From positions 1-64,000 of the forward strand of contig JAUYPV010000161.1 in NCBI GenBank assembly GCA_030697555.1: a stretch of DNA of 64,000 bases. The letters are read 5' to 3'. Positions 36,381-44,132 of this stretch are shown one piece after another. The translations under genes were made by a program, and so were the position numbers. Positions within the stretch are counted from its first letter, which is position 1, and the number at the start of each line of letters is the position of its first letter. The notes under the pieces are model-generated. The model ran no database searches, was not told where the DNA came from, and saw nothing but the letters and a program-made list of their open reading frames with translations. The DNA comes from Hyphomonadaceae bacterium. GTDB lineage: Bacteria > Pseudomonadota > Alphaproteobacteria > Caulobacterales > Hyphomonadaceae.

Positions 36381-37331
36381 TTAATTCCCCTGACCAGGAG
36401 CGGGTTGCACAGGTGCGGGTTCGGCGGGCGCTTCGCCCTCCGGCGCCGCGGGATCGGTCGTACTCTCCTCCTCGGAAGGCGCAGCATCTTCCGCCGGCGG
36501 CGCCTCCTCGCTGGTCCCTGTTCCGCCATCGCTGACGTCGACGTCTTCGAGATAGGACATGGCCTGCTTGCACTCCTCCAGGACGTACATGAGGGAGCCC
36601 TTCTCGACCTTCTCGCAGAAGAACCAGTCGTAGGCGATGAAGCGGCCGAAGACGATGACCAGGAACCAGCAGGTCATCGAGATAGCGCCGGACAGTTTCA
36701 CCTTCAGCGGCGGGTAGGGCGCCCGGACGTGAAGCAGCCAGACCAGGGCGGACACCAGCGCCAGAGTCGAGAGCGTCAGCAGGAGCACGAGCACGGCGTC
36801 GAATACCGGATGCAGGGCGATAGAGGCCACTGGCAGGGCGAGCGCCAGCACAAGGGCGGCGAACGGCCCGGCCGCTTTCGACCAGGGCGACTTTTCCGGC
36901 GCCGCGTCAGGCGCAGCGTCCCATTCCGCCTGGCTCTTCTGCACCGTGTAGTGGAACCAGAAGATGTTGATTGCGGCGAGGATCAGGAACACCATTTTCA
37001 GGCGGAACCAGATGTTGTGGTAGTACAGCATCGGGTCGCGGCCGACGAAGGTGATGAGGCCCGTTAGCACCATTGCGCCGAAGGCGATCATGGTGATCGG
37101 CAGCACGCGGTCGTTCAGCTTCGAGAACGGCATGTTCTTGAAGGCCATGCCCATCATACGCAGGTCGATCAGCCAGATCGTCCCGGCGAAGAACATGATC
37201 GTCAGCACGTGCGTGCCTTCGACGACGTTCCACATGAAGAGCGACTCGTGCATCTGGTGCGACCAGGACTGACCTTCCGGGCCGAACCGGCCGAGGTCCT
37301 CTTGCAGCCAGTTTATGAAATCGTGAAACAA
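36381..37331 (-). CDS. DUF6644-like membrane protein with acidic Pro/Ala tail
   Basis: 316 residues. Residues 1-250 have about seven hydrophobic segments with HESLFMWNVVEGTHVLTIMF, YYHNIWFRLKMVFLILAAIN and WFHYTVQ as conserved-looking, histidine-containing stretches. Residues about 265-316 are a low-complexity Glu/Pro/Ala tail (EEAPPAEDAAPSEEE) of the kind that spans the periplasm. First gene of the pair with the gene at 35547. An FNR/FixK-like box lies about 100 bases upstream. Family assignment is from memory of DUF6644-type proteins; function unknown. Confidence 0.75.
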   Translation of the reverse strand: MFHDFINWLQEDLGRFGPEGQSWSHQMHESLFMWNVVEGTHVLTIMFFAGTIWLIDLRMMGMAFKNMPFSKLNDRVLPITMIAFGAMVLTGLITFVGRDPMLYYHNIWFRLKMVFLILAAINIFWFHYTVQKSQAEWDAAPDAAPEKSPWSKAAGPFAALVLALALPVASIALHPVFDAVLVLLLTLSTLALVSALVWLLHVRAPYPPLKVKLSGAISMTCWFLVIVFGRFIAYDWFFCEKVEKGSLMYVLEECKQAMSYLEDVDVSDGGTGTSEEAPPAEDAAPSEEESTTDPAAPEGEAPAEPAPVQPAPGQGN

Positions 37332-37426
37332 CTCGCCTATCTCCCCGTCCGTCCGCCGCTGACCGGCGAAAACTCTGGCCCCTCTGGCAGCGCCTGCCAG
37401 ATTTTACTGCAGCCTGCATCCGCGTT

Positions 37427-37440
37427 CTGATCTGGATCAA
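37427..37440 (-). promoter_or_regulatory. FNR/FixK-type box upstream of the DUF6644-like operon
   Basis: TTGATCCAGATCAG on the minus strand, one mismatch from TTGAT-N4-ATCAA. It lies about 100 bases before the start codon at 37331, within promoter range. Confidence 0.55.
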
Positions 37441-37466
37441 ACGCAGGGCAAGGCGCGCCTACAGTT

Positions 37467-37955
37467 CTAGTCGTTGCCGATCACGTAGTGGCTATGGCAC
37501 TTCGTGCACGCCTCGTAGATTTTTCCGCCGGCGTCAAAAAACCTTTCCTTGTCGCGCGCTTCGGCCGCCGCAAACGCCTCCATGCCGGCGTCGTACATCA
37601 TATGCGCGGCTTCGACCCAGCGCGGATCGTCGTCGACAGGCCGTCCGGGCAGCAGCAGCAGGTTGGCGGCTTCCGCGATCGTGATCCCGGCATTGGTGGC
37701 GTAGCGCCAGCCGGCGTCGTCGGTCGGGAACAGTTCGTGGGTGCCTTCGGCGTCGATCAGCCAGCCCTGCGCCAGCCAGACGCCGTCGGCGGCGTTGTCG
37801 ATGACGTGCCCCATGAGCTCCTTCATGGCGACGTCGGTCTTGTACTGGCCCTTGTCTGCGGCGGCGGGGTTCGTGGAGGCGGGCGCGTCAGCTTTCTGGC
37901 CGCAGCCGGCCACAAGCAGAGCCACGGCGGCAAGGCCCGCGGAAATGCGGATCAT
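37467..37955 (-). CDS. Monoheme cytochrome c lipoprotein
   Basis: 162 residues from the ATG at 37955 (GAGGGAAG upstream); the longer track start lacks a signal and is rejected. Lipobox LVAGC (C18). A single heme motif CTKCH (150-154) lies close to the C-terminus, the position used by class II cytochromes c (c'/c556), and the preceding sequence is helical. So it is probably a membrane-tethered c556-like electron carrier. It reads in the same direction as the DUF6644-like pair behind it, 135 bases away. A 12-bp palindrome lies just upstream. Confidence 0.82.
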   Translation of the reverse strand: MIRISAGLAAVALLVAGCGQKADAPASTNPAAADKGQYKTDVAMKELMGHVIDNAADGVWLAQGWLIDAEGTHELFPTDDAGWRYATNAGITIAEAANLLLLPGRPVDDDPRWVEAAHMMYDAGMEAFAAAEARDKERFFDAGGKIYEACTKCHSHYVIGND

Positions 37956-38008
37956 GGTTCTTCCCTCGGTTGGTGCGCCGGTTCTCTTTGGGGAACCTGA
38001 CGCGTGGA

Positions 38009-38020
38009 ATTGTATACAAT
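38009..38020. promoter_or_regulatory. Perfect palindrome ATTGTATACAAT, candidate operator
   Basis: 12-bp perfect palindrome, 53 bases before the start of the cytochrome lipoprotein gene and partly extended by GGA/TCC. The core TGTATACA is typical of GntR-family operators. No GntR gene is present in the window. Confidence 0.5.
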
Positions 38021-38210
38021 CCTCCACCTCACCAAAGGGTAACCCGCTATCCGCCCCATAGCGATGGCCTAGGTGTCGCACTCCTTACAATCTAACGGAG
38101 ATTTCCATTCCCTCCGTCGAGCCACACCGCTCTTTCCATCGGGCGCTGAAACGATCTAGACAGTGGCAGGAACCGCGCCGTCTTCACGAAGCGCGCCAGG
38201 GAGGGACTTC

Positions 38211-39476
38211 ATGAACTTCGTAATGCGCTCCATGCGTGGAGCAGGGGCTGCTCTTGCGCTCGCCCTTCTCGCGGCCGCCTGCGCCACCGGACCGAAGATC
38301 GCCGATCCGGCGAAGTCTTCGCTCGAGCGCGGCGACCTGGCGTCGCTCGGCTTCGATCCAACCAAGCTTGCCGACATCCGCACCGCCCTCAACGCCGACG
38401 TGCTGAGCGGCAAGATTCCCGGCGCGTATCTCCTCATCGGCCGCAACGACAAGATCGTCTTCGCCCAAGGCTTCGGCGTCCAGGGCCCCGGCCAGGCGAC
38501 GCCCGCCAGCGAAGAGACGATCTATCGCGTCTTCTCGATGACCAAGCCGGTCGTCGCCGTCACGGCGATGACGCTGGTCGAGGAAGGCAAGCTAGACCTC
38601 GATGCGCCGGTTTCGAAATACCTGCCGGCCTTCGCCAACGTGAAGATCTGGCAGAAGGAAGGCGATCCGGTTCCCTCGACCAAGCCGATGCTGATCCGTC
38701 ACCTGATGAGCCACACGTCCGGCGTCATCTATTCCTTCATCCAGCCGCAACTGCCGATCTCGAAGGCATGGGTTGCGGGCGGCGAGCAGCGCCAGGATCT
38801 GTCGGCCAAGGACTGGTCCGAGCAGGTTGTCGCCAAGCTGCCGATGGTCGCCGAGCCGGCAACGGCGTGGAACTACAGCCAAGGCCTCGATGTGCTGGGC
38901 GGCGTGATCGAAGCGATCACCGGCCAGTCGCTGGGCGATGCGATCAAGGCGCGCGTGACCGGCCCGCTGGGCATGACCGATACGGCCTTCTTCCAGCCCC
39001 CCGCGAAGTCGCCACGCTTCGCCCAGTCGAAGAACCCGGATCCGCTCTACTACGACTACACGCTCGTCAAGCCGTTCATGTCCGGCGGCGGCGGCCTGTC
39101 GTCGACGGCGGAAGACTATCTGCGCTTCGTGCTGATGCTCGCCAACCACGGCGAATACCGCGGCGTGCGCGTGCTGAAGCCCGAGACGGTCGATCTGATG
39201 ATGATCGACCAGACGACCGCCGAGATCCGTGGCAAGGGCCTGTTCTTCCCCGGCGCGGGCATGGGCTTCGGCCTCGGCATGTCGCTGGTGATCGACGACA
39301 CCAAGCAGCGCCCCGGCAACGGCACCTTCTCGTGGAACGGCATCGCCGGGACCGAGTGGTGGTATGATCCGAAGAACGACGTGTTCATGGTCTTCATGCA
39401 GCAGGACCGCGCGCTGCTCGCCGAATACCAGCGCAAGAACCGCAACTGGATCTACGATTCCATCGTGAAGAAGTGA
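38211..39476 (+). CDS. Class C beta-lactamase-like serine hydrolase, lipoprotein
   Basis: 421 residues from the ATG at 38211 (GGGAGGG upstream). Lipobox LAAAC (C24). The serine beta-lactamase fold is shown by FSMTK (S109, K112) and WNYSQGLDVLGG, where tyrosine 222 fits the YxN-type motif although the third residue is Gln. The third motif is not the usual KTG; GTEWWYDP occupies that region. Such proteins (EstB-like, LACTB-like) are mostly esterases or peptidases, so antibiotic resistance should not be assumed. A strong terminator follows. Confidence 0.88.
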   Translation: MNFVMRSMRGAGAALALALLAAACATGPKIADPAKSSLERGDLASLGFDPTKLADIRTALNADVLSGKIPGAYLLIGRNDKIVFAQGFGVQGPGQATPASEETIYRVFSMTKPVVAVTAMTLVEEGKLDLDAPVSKYLPAFANVKIWQKEGDPVPSTKPMLIRHLMSHTSGVIYSFIQPQLPISKAWVAGGEQRQDLSAKDWSEQVVAKLPMVAEPATAWNYSQGLDVLGGVIEAITGQSLGDAIKARVTGPLGMTDTAFFQPPAKSPRFAQSKNPDPLYYDYTLVKPFMSGGGGLSSTAEDYLRFVLMLANHGEYRGVRVLKPETVDLMMIDQTTAEIRGKGLFFPGAGMGFGLGMSLVIDDTKQRPGNGTFSWNGIAGTEWWYDPKNDVFMVFMQQDRALLAEYQRKNRNWIYDSIVKK

Positions 39477-39497
39477 TCTGTCGCCAAACACAAACAG

Positions 39498-39527
39498 AAA
39501 GGGCGGCTCTCCCGAGCCGCCCTTTTT
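39498..39527 (+). terminator. Intrinsic terminator
   Basis: AAGGGCGGCTC and GAGCCGCCCTT with a TCCC loop, followed by TTT. 22 bases beyond the beta-lactamase-like gene. Confidence 0.92.
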
Positions 39528-39544
39528 CGTTCGTGAGCCCGCCT

Positions 39545-39584
39545 GCATGGTTCGACAGGCGACCGCCATGCGGCCTGCCCACCG
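39545..39584. repeat. REP-like palindromic element, diverged copy
   Basis: GCATGGTTCGACAGGC at one end and GCCTGCCCACCGTG at the other, with GACCGCCATGCG between. Same outline as the REP-like copies at 32855 and 55786. Confidence 0.5.
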
Positions 39585-39600
39585 TGTTGTCGTGTTCGCT

Positions 39601-39614
39601 TTGATCTGCGTCAA
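39601..39614. promoter_or_regulatory. FNR/FixK-type box
   Basis: TTGATCTGCGTCAA, one mismatch from TTGAT-N4-ATCAA and a form common for alphaproteobacterial FixK/FnrL sites. It lies 64 bases before the small ORF at 39678. Confidence 0.55.
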
Positions 39615-39677
39615 ATCGGAGCGTCGGACAGGAGGCACGGTTCCACCAGGCTGAGCACCGCGGACCCGGGTCGCCTC

Positions 39678-40001
39678 ATGCAACACGACTGGATCTGTTA
39701 CACGACGCATTGCCACTCCTGTGGACATGATGGACTGTTGCAGCTGTGGTCGGACCGCCACGGCTGGGGCTATACGACGAGGGCGCTTGTCGTGGCCGCA
39801 GTAAATCGAATCCATCCGGAAAACTCCGTGATGCGGTGCGCAGCCTGCCTGTCCTCCGTTGTCACGTTGGAGCGGCGGCCAAATTCGCCTAGTTGCGTGA
39901 GCGCCGCTTGCCGGTTCAATCGCCTCCCCAACCGTTTGAAGCGCTCCGGCGCCGAAATCTCCTGCCCTCTGCACCATGCAACAGAGCGGGCCAAGCTCTG
40001 A
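39678..40001 (+). CDS. Possible small zinc-ribbon-like protein
   Basis: 107-residue ORF with CHSCGHDGLLQLWSDRHGWG and, 37 residues later, MRCAAC: two CxxC pairs spaced as in a zinc ribbon. The LQLWSD segment recalls small alphaproteobacterial proteins I have seen annotated as hypothetical. No clear ribosome site precedes the ATG, but an FNR/FixK-like box sits 64 bases upstream. The last 40 residues look less protein-like, so the real gene might be shorter. Low confidence. Confidence 0.3.
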   Translation: MQHDWICYTTHCHSCGHDGLLQLWSDRHGWGYTTRALVVAAVNRIHPENSVMRCAACLSSVVTLERRPNSPSCVSAACRFNRLPNRLKRSGAEISCPLHHATERAKL

Positions 40002-40294
40002 AAGTCAGAGCGCCCACGCGCGTCGACCGGTTGAGGCCGCCGCCGAAATCGGTCATTAGGCACTTTCTTCCTGATCAACTGCAGGAGGGCGAAAACGGCG
40101 CCGACGCCTTCCCCACCAATGCCGAGATCACAGGATGCGTCCCGGCATTTCATCATCCATCCGTCCCTTCCTTTTTCGCTCTATCGATCTCCACTTGCTT
40201 TCGCACCCCTTGCCCGGATAACCCATAAGCTCGCCCGGGGTCCAACGCGCGAGGCCTACCCTCACGCGTCAGGTTACTACGCGGAGTGAAATCG
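40002..40294. other. Intergenic region, nothing recognised
   Basis: Region before phoD after the possible zinc-ribbon ORF. No clear ORF, repeat or terminator was recognised. Confidence 0.4.
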
Positions 40295-42340
40295 ATGAGC
40301 GGACAGACAACGCGCAGATCGCTGCTGGCGCAAGCAGCGAGCCTCGGCGCGGCCCTCGCCTTCGGTCAGAGTTGCGCGCACGCGCCCACGGCCACGCGCA
40401 CGGAAAGGCGTGACCTCTACCCGCAGGGCGTGGCGTCCGGCGATCCCATGCCGGACAGCGTGATCCTGTGGACGCGCCGCGCGCCGGATGCCGGCGCAGC
40501 CAAGCACCGGTTGATGGTGGAGGTCGCCGGCGACGAGGCCTTCGCGCACATCGTCGCACGCGGCGATGTGGAGGTGAGCGCGGCCACCGACTGGACGTGT
40601 CGCTTTCTTGCGGCAGGCCTCAGGCCTGCGCGGGAATATTGGTACCGCTTTGTCGATGAAGCGGGAAGCATGAGCCGTGCTGGCCGCACGCTGACCGCGC
40701 CCGCTTCAAGCGATGATCGCGCCGTGCGTTTCGCTTTCGTCAGCTGCCAGGATGTCACCAACGGCGCGCTCAATGCCTACCGGCGCATGATCTACGAAGA
40801 CGCGCGCCGCCCGCGTGCGGAGCAGCTCAGCTTCGTGCTGCACCTCGGCGATTTCGTCTACGAGGTCGTCCGCTATCCAGAGGACATGCCGGACGGCATG
40901 GATCGCGGGCGCAAGCTGACCGGCGCTGTGCGCTATCCGAAGGGCGAGAAGGTGAAGAACTTCCACTTCCCTGTCGATCTCGAAGACTATCGCACGCTGT
41001 ACCGCAGCTTTCTTCTCGACCCCGACCTGCAGGATGCGCGTGCGCGTTGGCCGTTCGTGCCCGTGTGGGACAATCACGAATTCTCGTGGAACGGCTATCA
41101 GAGCCAGCAGGTCATCTCCAGCGATCCGCCGCGGCCGGCGCAAACCCTGAAGGTCGCCGCGAGCCAGGCGTGGTACGAATACCAGCCCGCGCGCGTCATC
41201 AAGAAGGGCGCCGGCGACGCATTCGAGCCACCCCACGTCGAAAACAAGCCGCTCTCGAACATCGACGCACGTGGGCTCGGCCAGGAGCCGAACAATCTCG
41301 CCGCCATCAATGCGCTGCGCATCGAGCGCGCGTTCCGGTTCGGCAAGAACGTCGACTTGATCCTGACCGACAATCGTTCGTTTCAGTCAGCCCCCATCAA
41401 TGGCGCAAATCTGCCAGGGCTCGATTTCGGCGCGTTCCCGGAGATCGCCAACGACATCCTCGAAGCAGGGCGCGAGTACGCGGGCGGCGCGCCCGCCACG
41501 CTGCGCATCGGCACGACCGAAATCCCCAACCCGCAACTCCATGAGCCGCCGCAAGCCTATCTGGGCGTCGAGCAAATGAAGTGGTTCAAGGAACGCCTGC
41601 GCGCGGCGAAAGCGCCGTGGAAGATATGGGGCCATTCGTTCGGCACGCTCACCTGGCGCACCGATCCGCAGAATCTTCCGCCCGAATTCGCGGCCACGTG
41701 GCCAAGCACCGAGTACGGCGTTTTCAACCGCTCCTGGGTGGTCGAGCACGCCGAGATCTTCGGCATGGTGCGCGATGAAGGCATCACGGGCCTCACCATC
41801 GTCGCCGGCGACAAGCATTCCTTCTGGGCGGGCTATCCGAGCGAGACGCTGCCGCCGCGTCCATTCGAACCTGTGGCCGTCGAATTCGTCACCGGCTCAA
41901 TCTCGCAGCAGGGATCGGGTGAGGTTCAAACACTGACCTACCCGCGCGACAATCCGCTACGACCGTTCTACGTGCATGACCGGCCCGACGGCTCCAAACA
42001 ACACGCGTTCAGCACGACCATACTTCACGGCGTCCGCGCCGCGCTGGCGCTTCGCGACACCGACGATCCGGCGAAAGCGCGCGCCGCGCGCAACCCGGAC
42101 AATGCACCGCACCTCACTTTCACGGACTTCTGGGGATACGGATACACCACCGTGCGCGCCTCTCCGGACGAGCTGGAAACCGAGTTCGTATGCATTCCGC
42201 CGCCGGCCACGCGCAGCGAACGCGAAGACGGCGGACCGCTGCGTTACCGCGTCGTCCATCGCGTCGCACGCTGGGCGCCAGGAGAGCGGCCGCAGATGCG
42301 ACCCGAGACCGTCGAGGGCGACCCCGGGCTTTCCATCTGA
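40295..42340 (+). CDS. phoD: PhoD-like alkaline phosphatase/phosphodiesterase
   Basis: 681 residues. The track uses GTG 40286; the ATG at 40295 is better placed behind GCGGAG. Twin-arginine signal TTRRSLLAQ, then the PhoD N-terminal domain YPQGVASGDPMPDSVILWTR and the metallophosphatase core with FVSCQD, HLGDFVYEV, PVWDNHEFSWNG and VAGDKHSFWAG. These supply the Fe/Ca ligands of PhoD. Exported folded by Tat; it would release phosphate from phosphoesters in the periplasm or outside. No Pho box was recognised in the upstream region. Confidence 0.92.
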   Translation: MSGQTTRRSLLAQAASLGAALAFGQSCAHAPTATRTERRDLYPQGVASGDPMPDSVILWTRRAPDAGAAKHRLMVEVAGDEAFAHIVARGDVEVSAATDWTCRFLAAGLRPAREYWYRFVDEAGSMSRAGRTLTAPASSDDRAVRFAFVSCQDVTNGALNAYRRMIYEDARRPRAEQLSFVLHLGDFVYEVVRYPEDMPDGMDRGRKLTGAVRYPKGEKVKNFHFPVDLEDYRTLYRSFLLDPDLQDARARWPFVPVWDNHEFSWNGYQSQQVISSDPPRPAQTLKVAASQAWYEYQPARVIKKGAGDAFEPPHVENKPLSNIDARGLGQEPNNLAAINALRIERAFRFGKNVDLILTDNRSFQSAPINGANLPGLDFGAFPEIANDILEAGREYAGGAPATLRIGTTEIPNPQLHEPPQAYLGVEQMKWFKERLRAAKAPWKIWGHSFGTLTWRTDPQNLPPEFAATWPSTEYGVFNRSWVVEHAEIFGMVRDEGITGLTIVAGDKHSFWAGYPSETLPPRPFEPVAVEFVTGSISQQGSGEVQTLTYPRDNPLRPFYVHDRPDGSKQHAFSTTILHGVRAALALRDTDDPAKARAARNPDNAPHLTFTDFWGYGYTTVRASPDELETEFVCIPPPATRSEREDGGPLRYRVVHRVARWAPGERPQMRPETVEGDPGLSI

Positions 42341-42407
42341 TCTGAACTGTGGCCGTCGCATCGCGAAAAAATGCGTCGACCGGGCGAAAGCGGCCAACGT
42401 CGCTTTT

Positions 42408-42460
42408 GGGCCAGTTCGCGCCCTTCGCCGCAGCTTCGGCCAACGGCTGCATTTCGCGGC
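42408..42460. repeat. Direct repeat, copy 1 (flanks the AraC-VOC pair)
   Basis: About 53 bp starting GGGCCAGTTCGCGCCCTTCG and ending in CTGCATTTCGC. The second copy is at 44032-44082 in the same orientation, with the AraC-like and VOC genes between them. Confidence 0.75.
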
Positions 42461-42576
42461 GGCCTCAACCGGTCATTCCCTGCCACTGCCCCGGTGCTGG
42501 AGTTCGCCCAGCACTGCCTTGTCCCATAGCAAGAAACGTCAAGACAGATGCGCCGCAGCTAGGCAATCTGGCCGGC

Positions 42577-43479
42577 ATGGGGTCGAGCAAGTCTTCGGGG
42601 AAATCGGTCGGCGCAGGCGCAATCACGCCCCTGCTGATCGGCGTTCAGACCCATCCCGAGCGCGATGTGAGCCTGGAATCGCTGGCGCGAGAGGCAGGTT
42701 ATTCGCCATCGCACTTCCATCGGCTGTTCACGGAGACGATCGGAGAAACGCCGAAGGAGCACGTCGAGCGCGTCCGCCTCGAGCGCGCCGCCCTCAAGAT
42801 CGCTGTGACGCGCGACACAATCCTCGACATCAGCCTATCGGTCGGGTTTCGCAACCACGAAACTTTCACCCGCGCCTTCAAGCGGGCCTTCGGGATGACT
42901 CCCAGCGCTTGTCGCCGCGGCGCACTGGCTGCTCAGCATGATCGCATGAACCGCATGCGCGCCTTTCGCGGAGACGGGTGCACGCTGTCCGAAGTCACTT
43001 TTCTCACACTGAAGCCGATGACGCTTCTTGCAATGCGTCGCGTCGGACCCTACGCGACCGTCGACCTGCCGCCCTTCTCGCCCGCCGATCAATTGTGGAG
43101 CGCGCTTGTCGCCTTCGCAGAGAGCCGGAAGTTGGCCTATCGGCGCCTTCCGATGTCCATATGCCCCGACGATCCGAACATGACAGCGCCCGATCGCCAG
43201 AATCTGGACGCCTGCATTCCGCTGGTCGGTGAGGGCAAAGGCCGGGGCAATATCCGCCGCCTGGATTTTCCCGGAGGCCTGTTTGGCGCAATCGAGCATC
43301 GCGGGCCGTATGCGACAATCGACCAAGCTTACCGCACGCTCGCCGACGGCATCCGCCGTTCGGGCCGCTTCGCTTTCCGCGACGGTCCGCCGCTGCAGAT
43401 TTTCCGCGAACTCAGCCCGGACGGAGATCCTGCGAAGAATCTCACCGAAGTCTATTTTCCCGTCGAGAAAGTTTCATGA
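42577..43479 (+). CDS. AraC-family regulator with GyrI-like effector domain
   Basis: 300 residues from the ATG at 42577; the track ORF adds 76 residues that run back through the repeat and is rejected. No strong ribosome site is seen, so the start is uncertain. N-terminal AraC HTH with EAGYSPSHFHRLFTETIGETP and ISLSVGFRNHETFTRAFKRAFG (about 30-110), then a GyrI/SOUL-like domain (about 135-300) ending LTEVYFPVEK. This is the Rob/SbmC-like layout, in which the C-terminal domain binds small amphipathic molecules. The stop overlaps the VOC gene (ATGA). Confidence 0.88.
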   Translation: MGSSKSSGKSVGAGAITPLLIGVQTHPERDVSLESLAREAGYSPSHFHRLFTETIGETPKEHVERVRLERAALKIAVTRDTILDISLSVGFRNHETFTRAFKRAFGMTPSACRRGALAAQHDRMNRMRAFRGDGCTLSEVTFLTLKPMTLLAMRRVGPYATVDLPPFSPADQLWSALVAFAESRKLAYRRLPMSICPDDPNMTAPDRQNLDACIPLVGEGKGRGNIRRLDFPGGLFGAIEHRGPYATIDQAYRTLADGIRRSGRFAFRDGPPLQIFRELSPDGDPAKNLTEVYFPVEKVS

Positions 43480-43997
43480 CGCTACGCCTTGTTTGTTTCG
43501 CCGCCCTGGCCGCCGCTCTCTTCGCGTCGCCCGTCCACGCCCAGCAATCAACCTCGCAAGGAGCCAAAATGTCTGTTTCGCCGAAACCCGCCCCGGTCAT
43601 GTTCTTCGATCTTGCGGGGGGAGAATCGACAAAGTTGTCCGGCTTCTATTCGAGCATTTTCGGCTGGGCGGTCGCGCCGGACGGCCGCTTTACGGCGCAT
43701 GTCGTCTCTCCGCCGCTGGTCGCGCGGTCGGACTATCAACTCGCCTACGGGACCTACACCGCGACAATATCGGCGCCGCTCGGCGGACAGATTCGTCCGG
43801 ATCCTTCCGAGAAGCGCGTCTACCTCGGCGTGCCGAACGTCGCGGCGACGCTTGACGCAATCAAGGCGCAGGGCGGAACGATTGAAGCCCCTCGCTTCGA
43901 GGTTCCCGGCGTCGTCGTTCTCGGCTTGTTCAAAGACCCCGGGGGCAACGCCATGGGCCTGATCGAGCTTGATGGTGATCGCGTGAAAATTCCCTGA
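43476..43997 (+). CDS. Exported VOC-fold (glyoxalase-like) protein
   Basis: 173 residues. It has a Sec signal peptide (MTLRLVCFAALAAALFASPVHAQ), unusual for a VOC protein. An internal ATG at residue 32 (MSVSPKPAPVMFFDLAGG) could give a cytoplasmic form, as in most relatives. The fold is visible in YSSIFGWAVAPDG, RVYLGVPNVAATLDAIKAQGG and LFKDPGGNAMGLIE. It overlaps the AraC/GyrI gene by 4 bases, so the two are one unit and the protein is likely to handle the compound that the regulator senses (inference). Confidence 0.83.
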   Translation: MTLRLVCFAALAAALFASPVHAQQSTSQGAKMSVSPKPAPVMFFDLAGGESTKLSGFYSSIFGWAVAPDGRFTAHVVSPPLVARSDYQLAYGTYTATISAPLGGQIRPDPSEKRVYLGVPNVAATLDAIKAQGGTIEAPRFEVPGVVVLGLFKDPGGNAMGLIELDGDRVKIP

Positions 43998-44031
43998 GCC
44001 GGGGATCCAACGAAGACCTGGTGGCTGGATT

Positions 44032-44082
44032 GGGCCAACTCGCGCCGTTCGCCGCGGCTTCGGCCAACGTCTGCATTTCGCC
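44032..44082. repeat. Direct repeat, copy 2 (flanks the AraC-VOC pair)
   Basis: Starts GGGCCAACTCGCGCCGTTCG, ends CTGCATTTCGC, with a few substitutions against 42408-42460. Confidence 0.75.
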
Positions 44083-44132
44083 GGAATGGCCCTAACACGA
44101 CCTTCGCTCAGGCAGAGGAGAGCGTCAGCGCG

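Noticed and set aside
38211-39476. Beta-lactamase as an antibiotic resistance gene
   Set aside because: The third catalytic motif (KTG) is missing and the protein is a lipoprotein of the EstB/LACTB-like group, so resistance is not supported.
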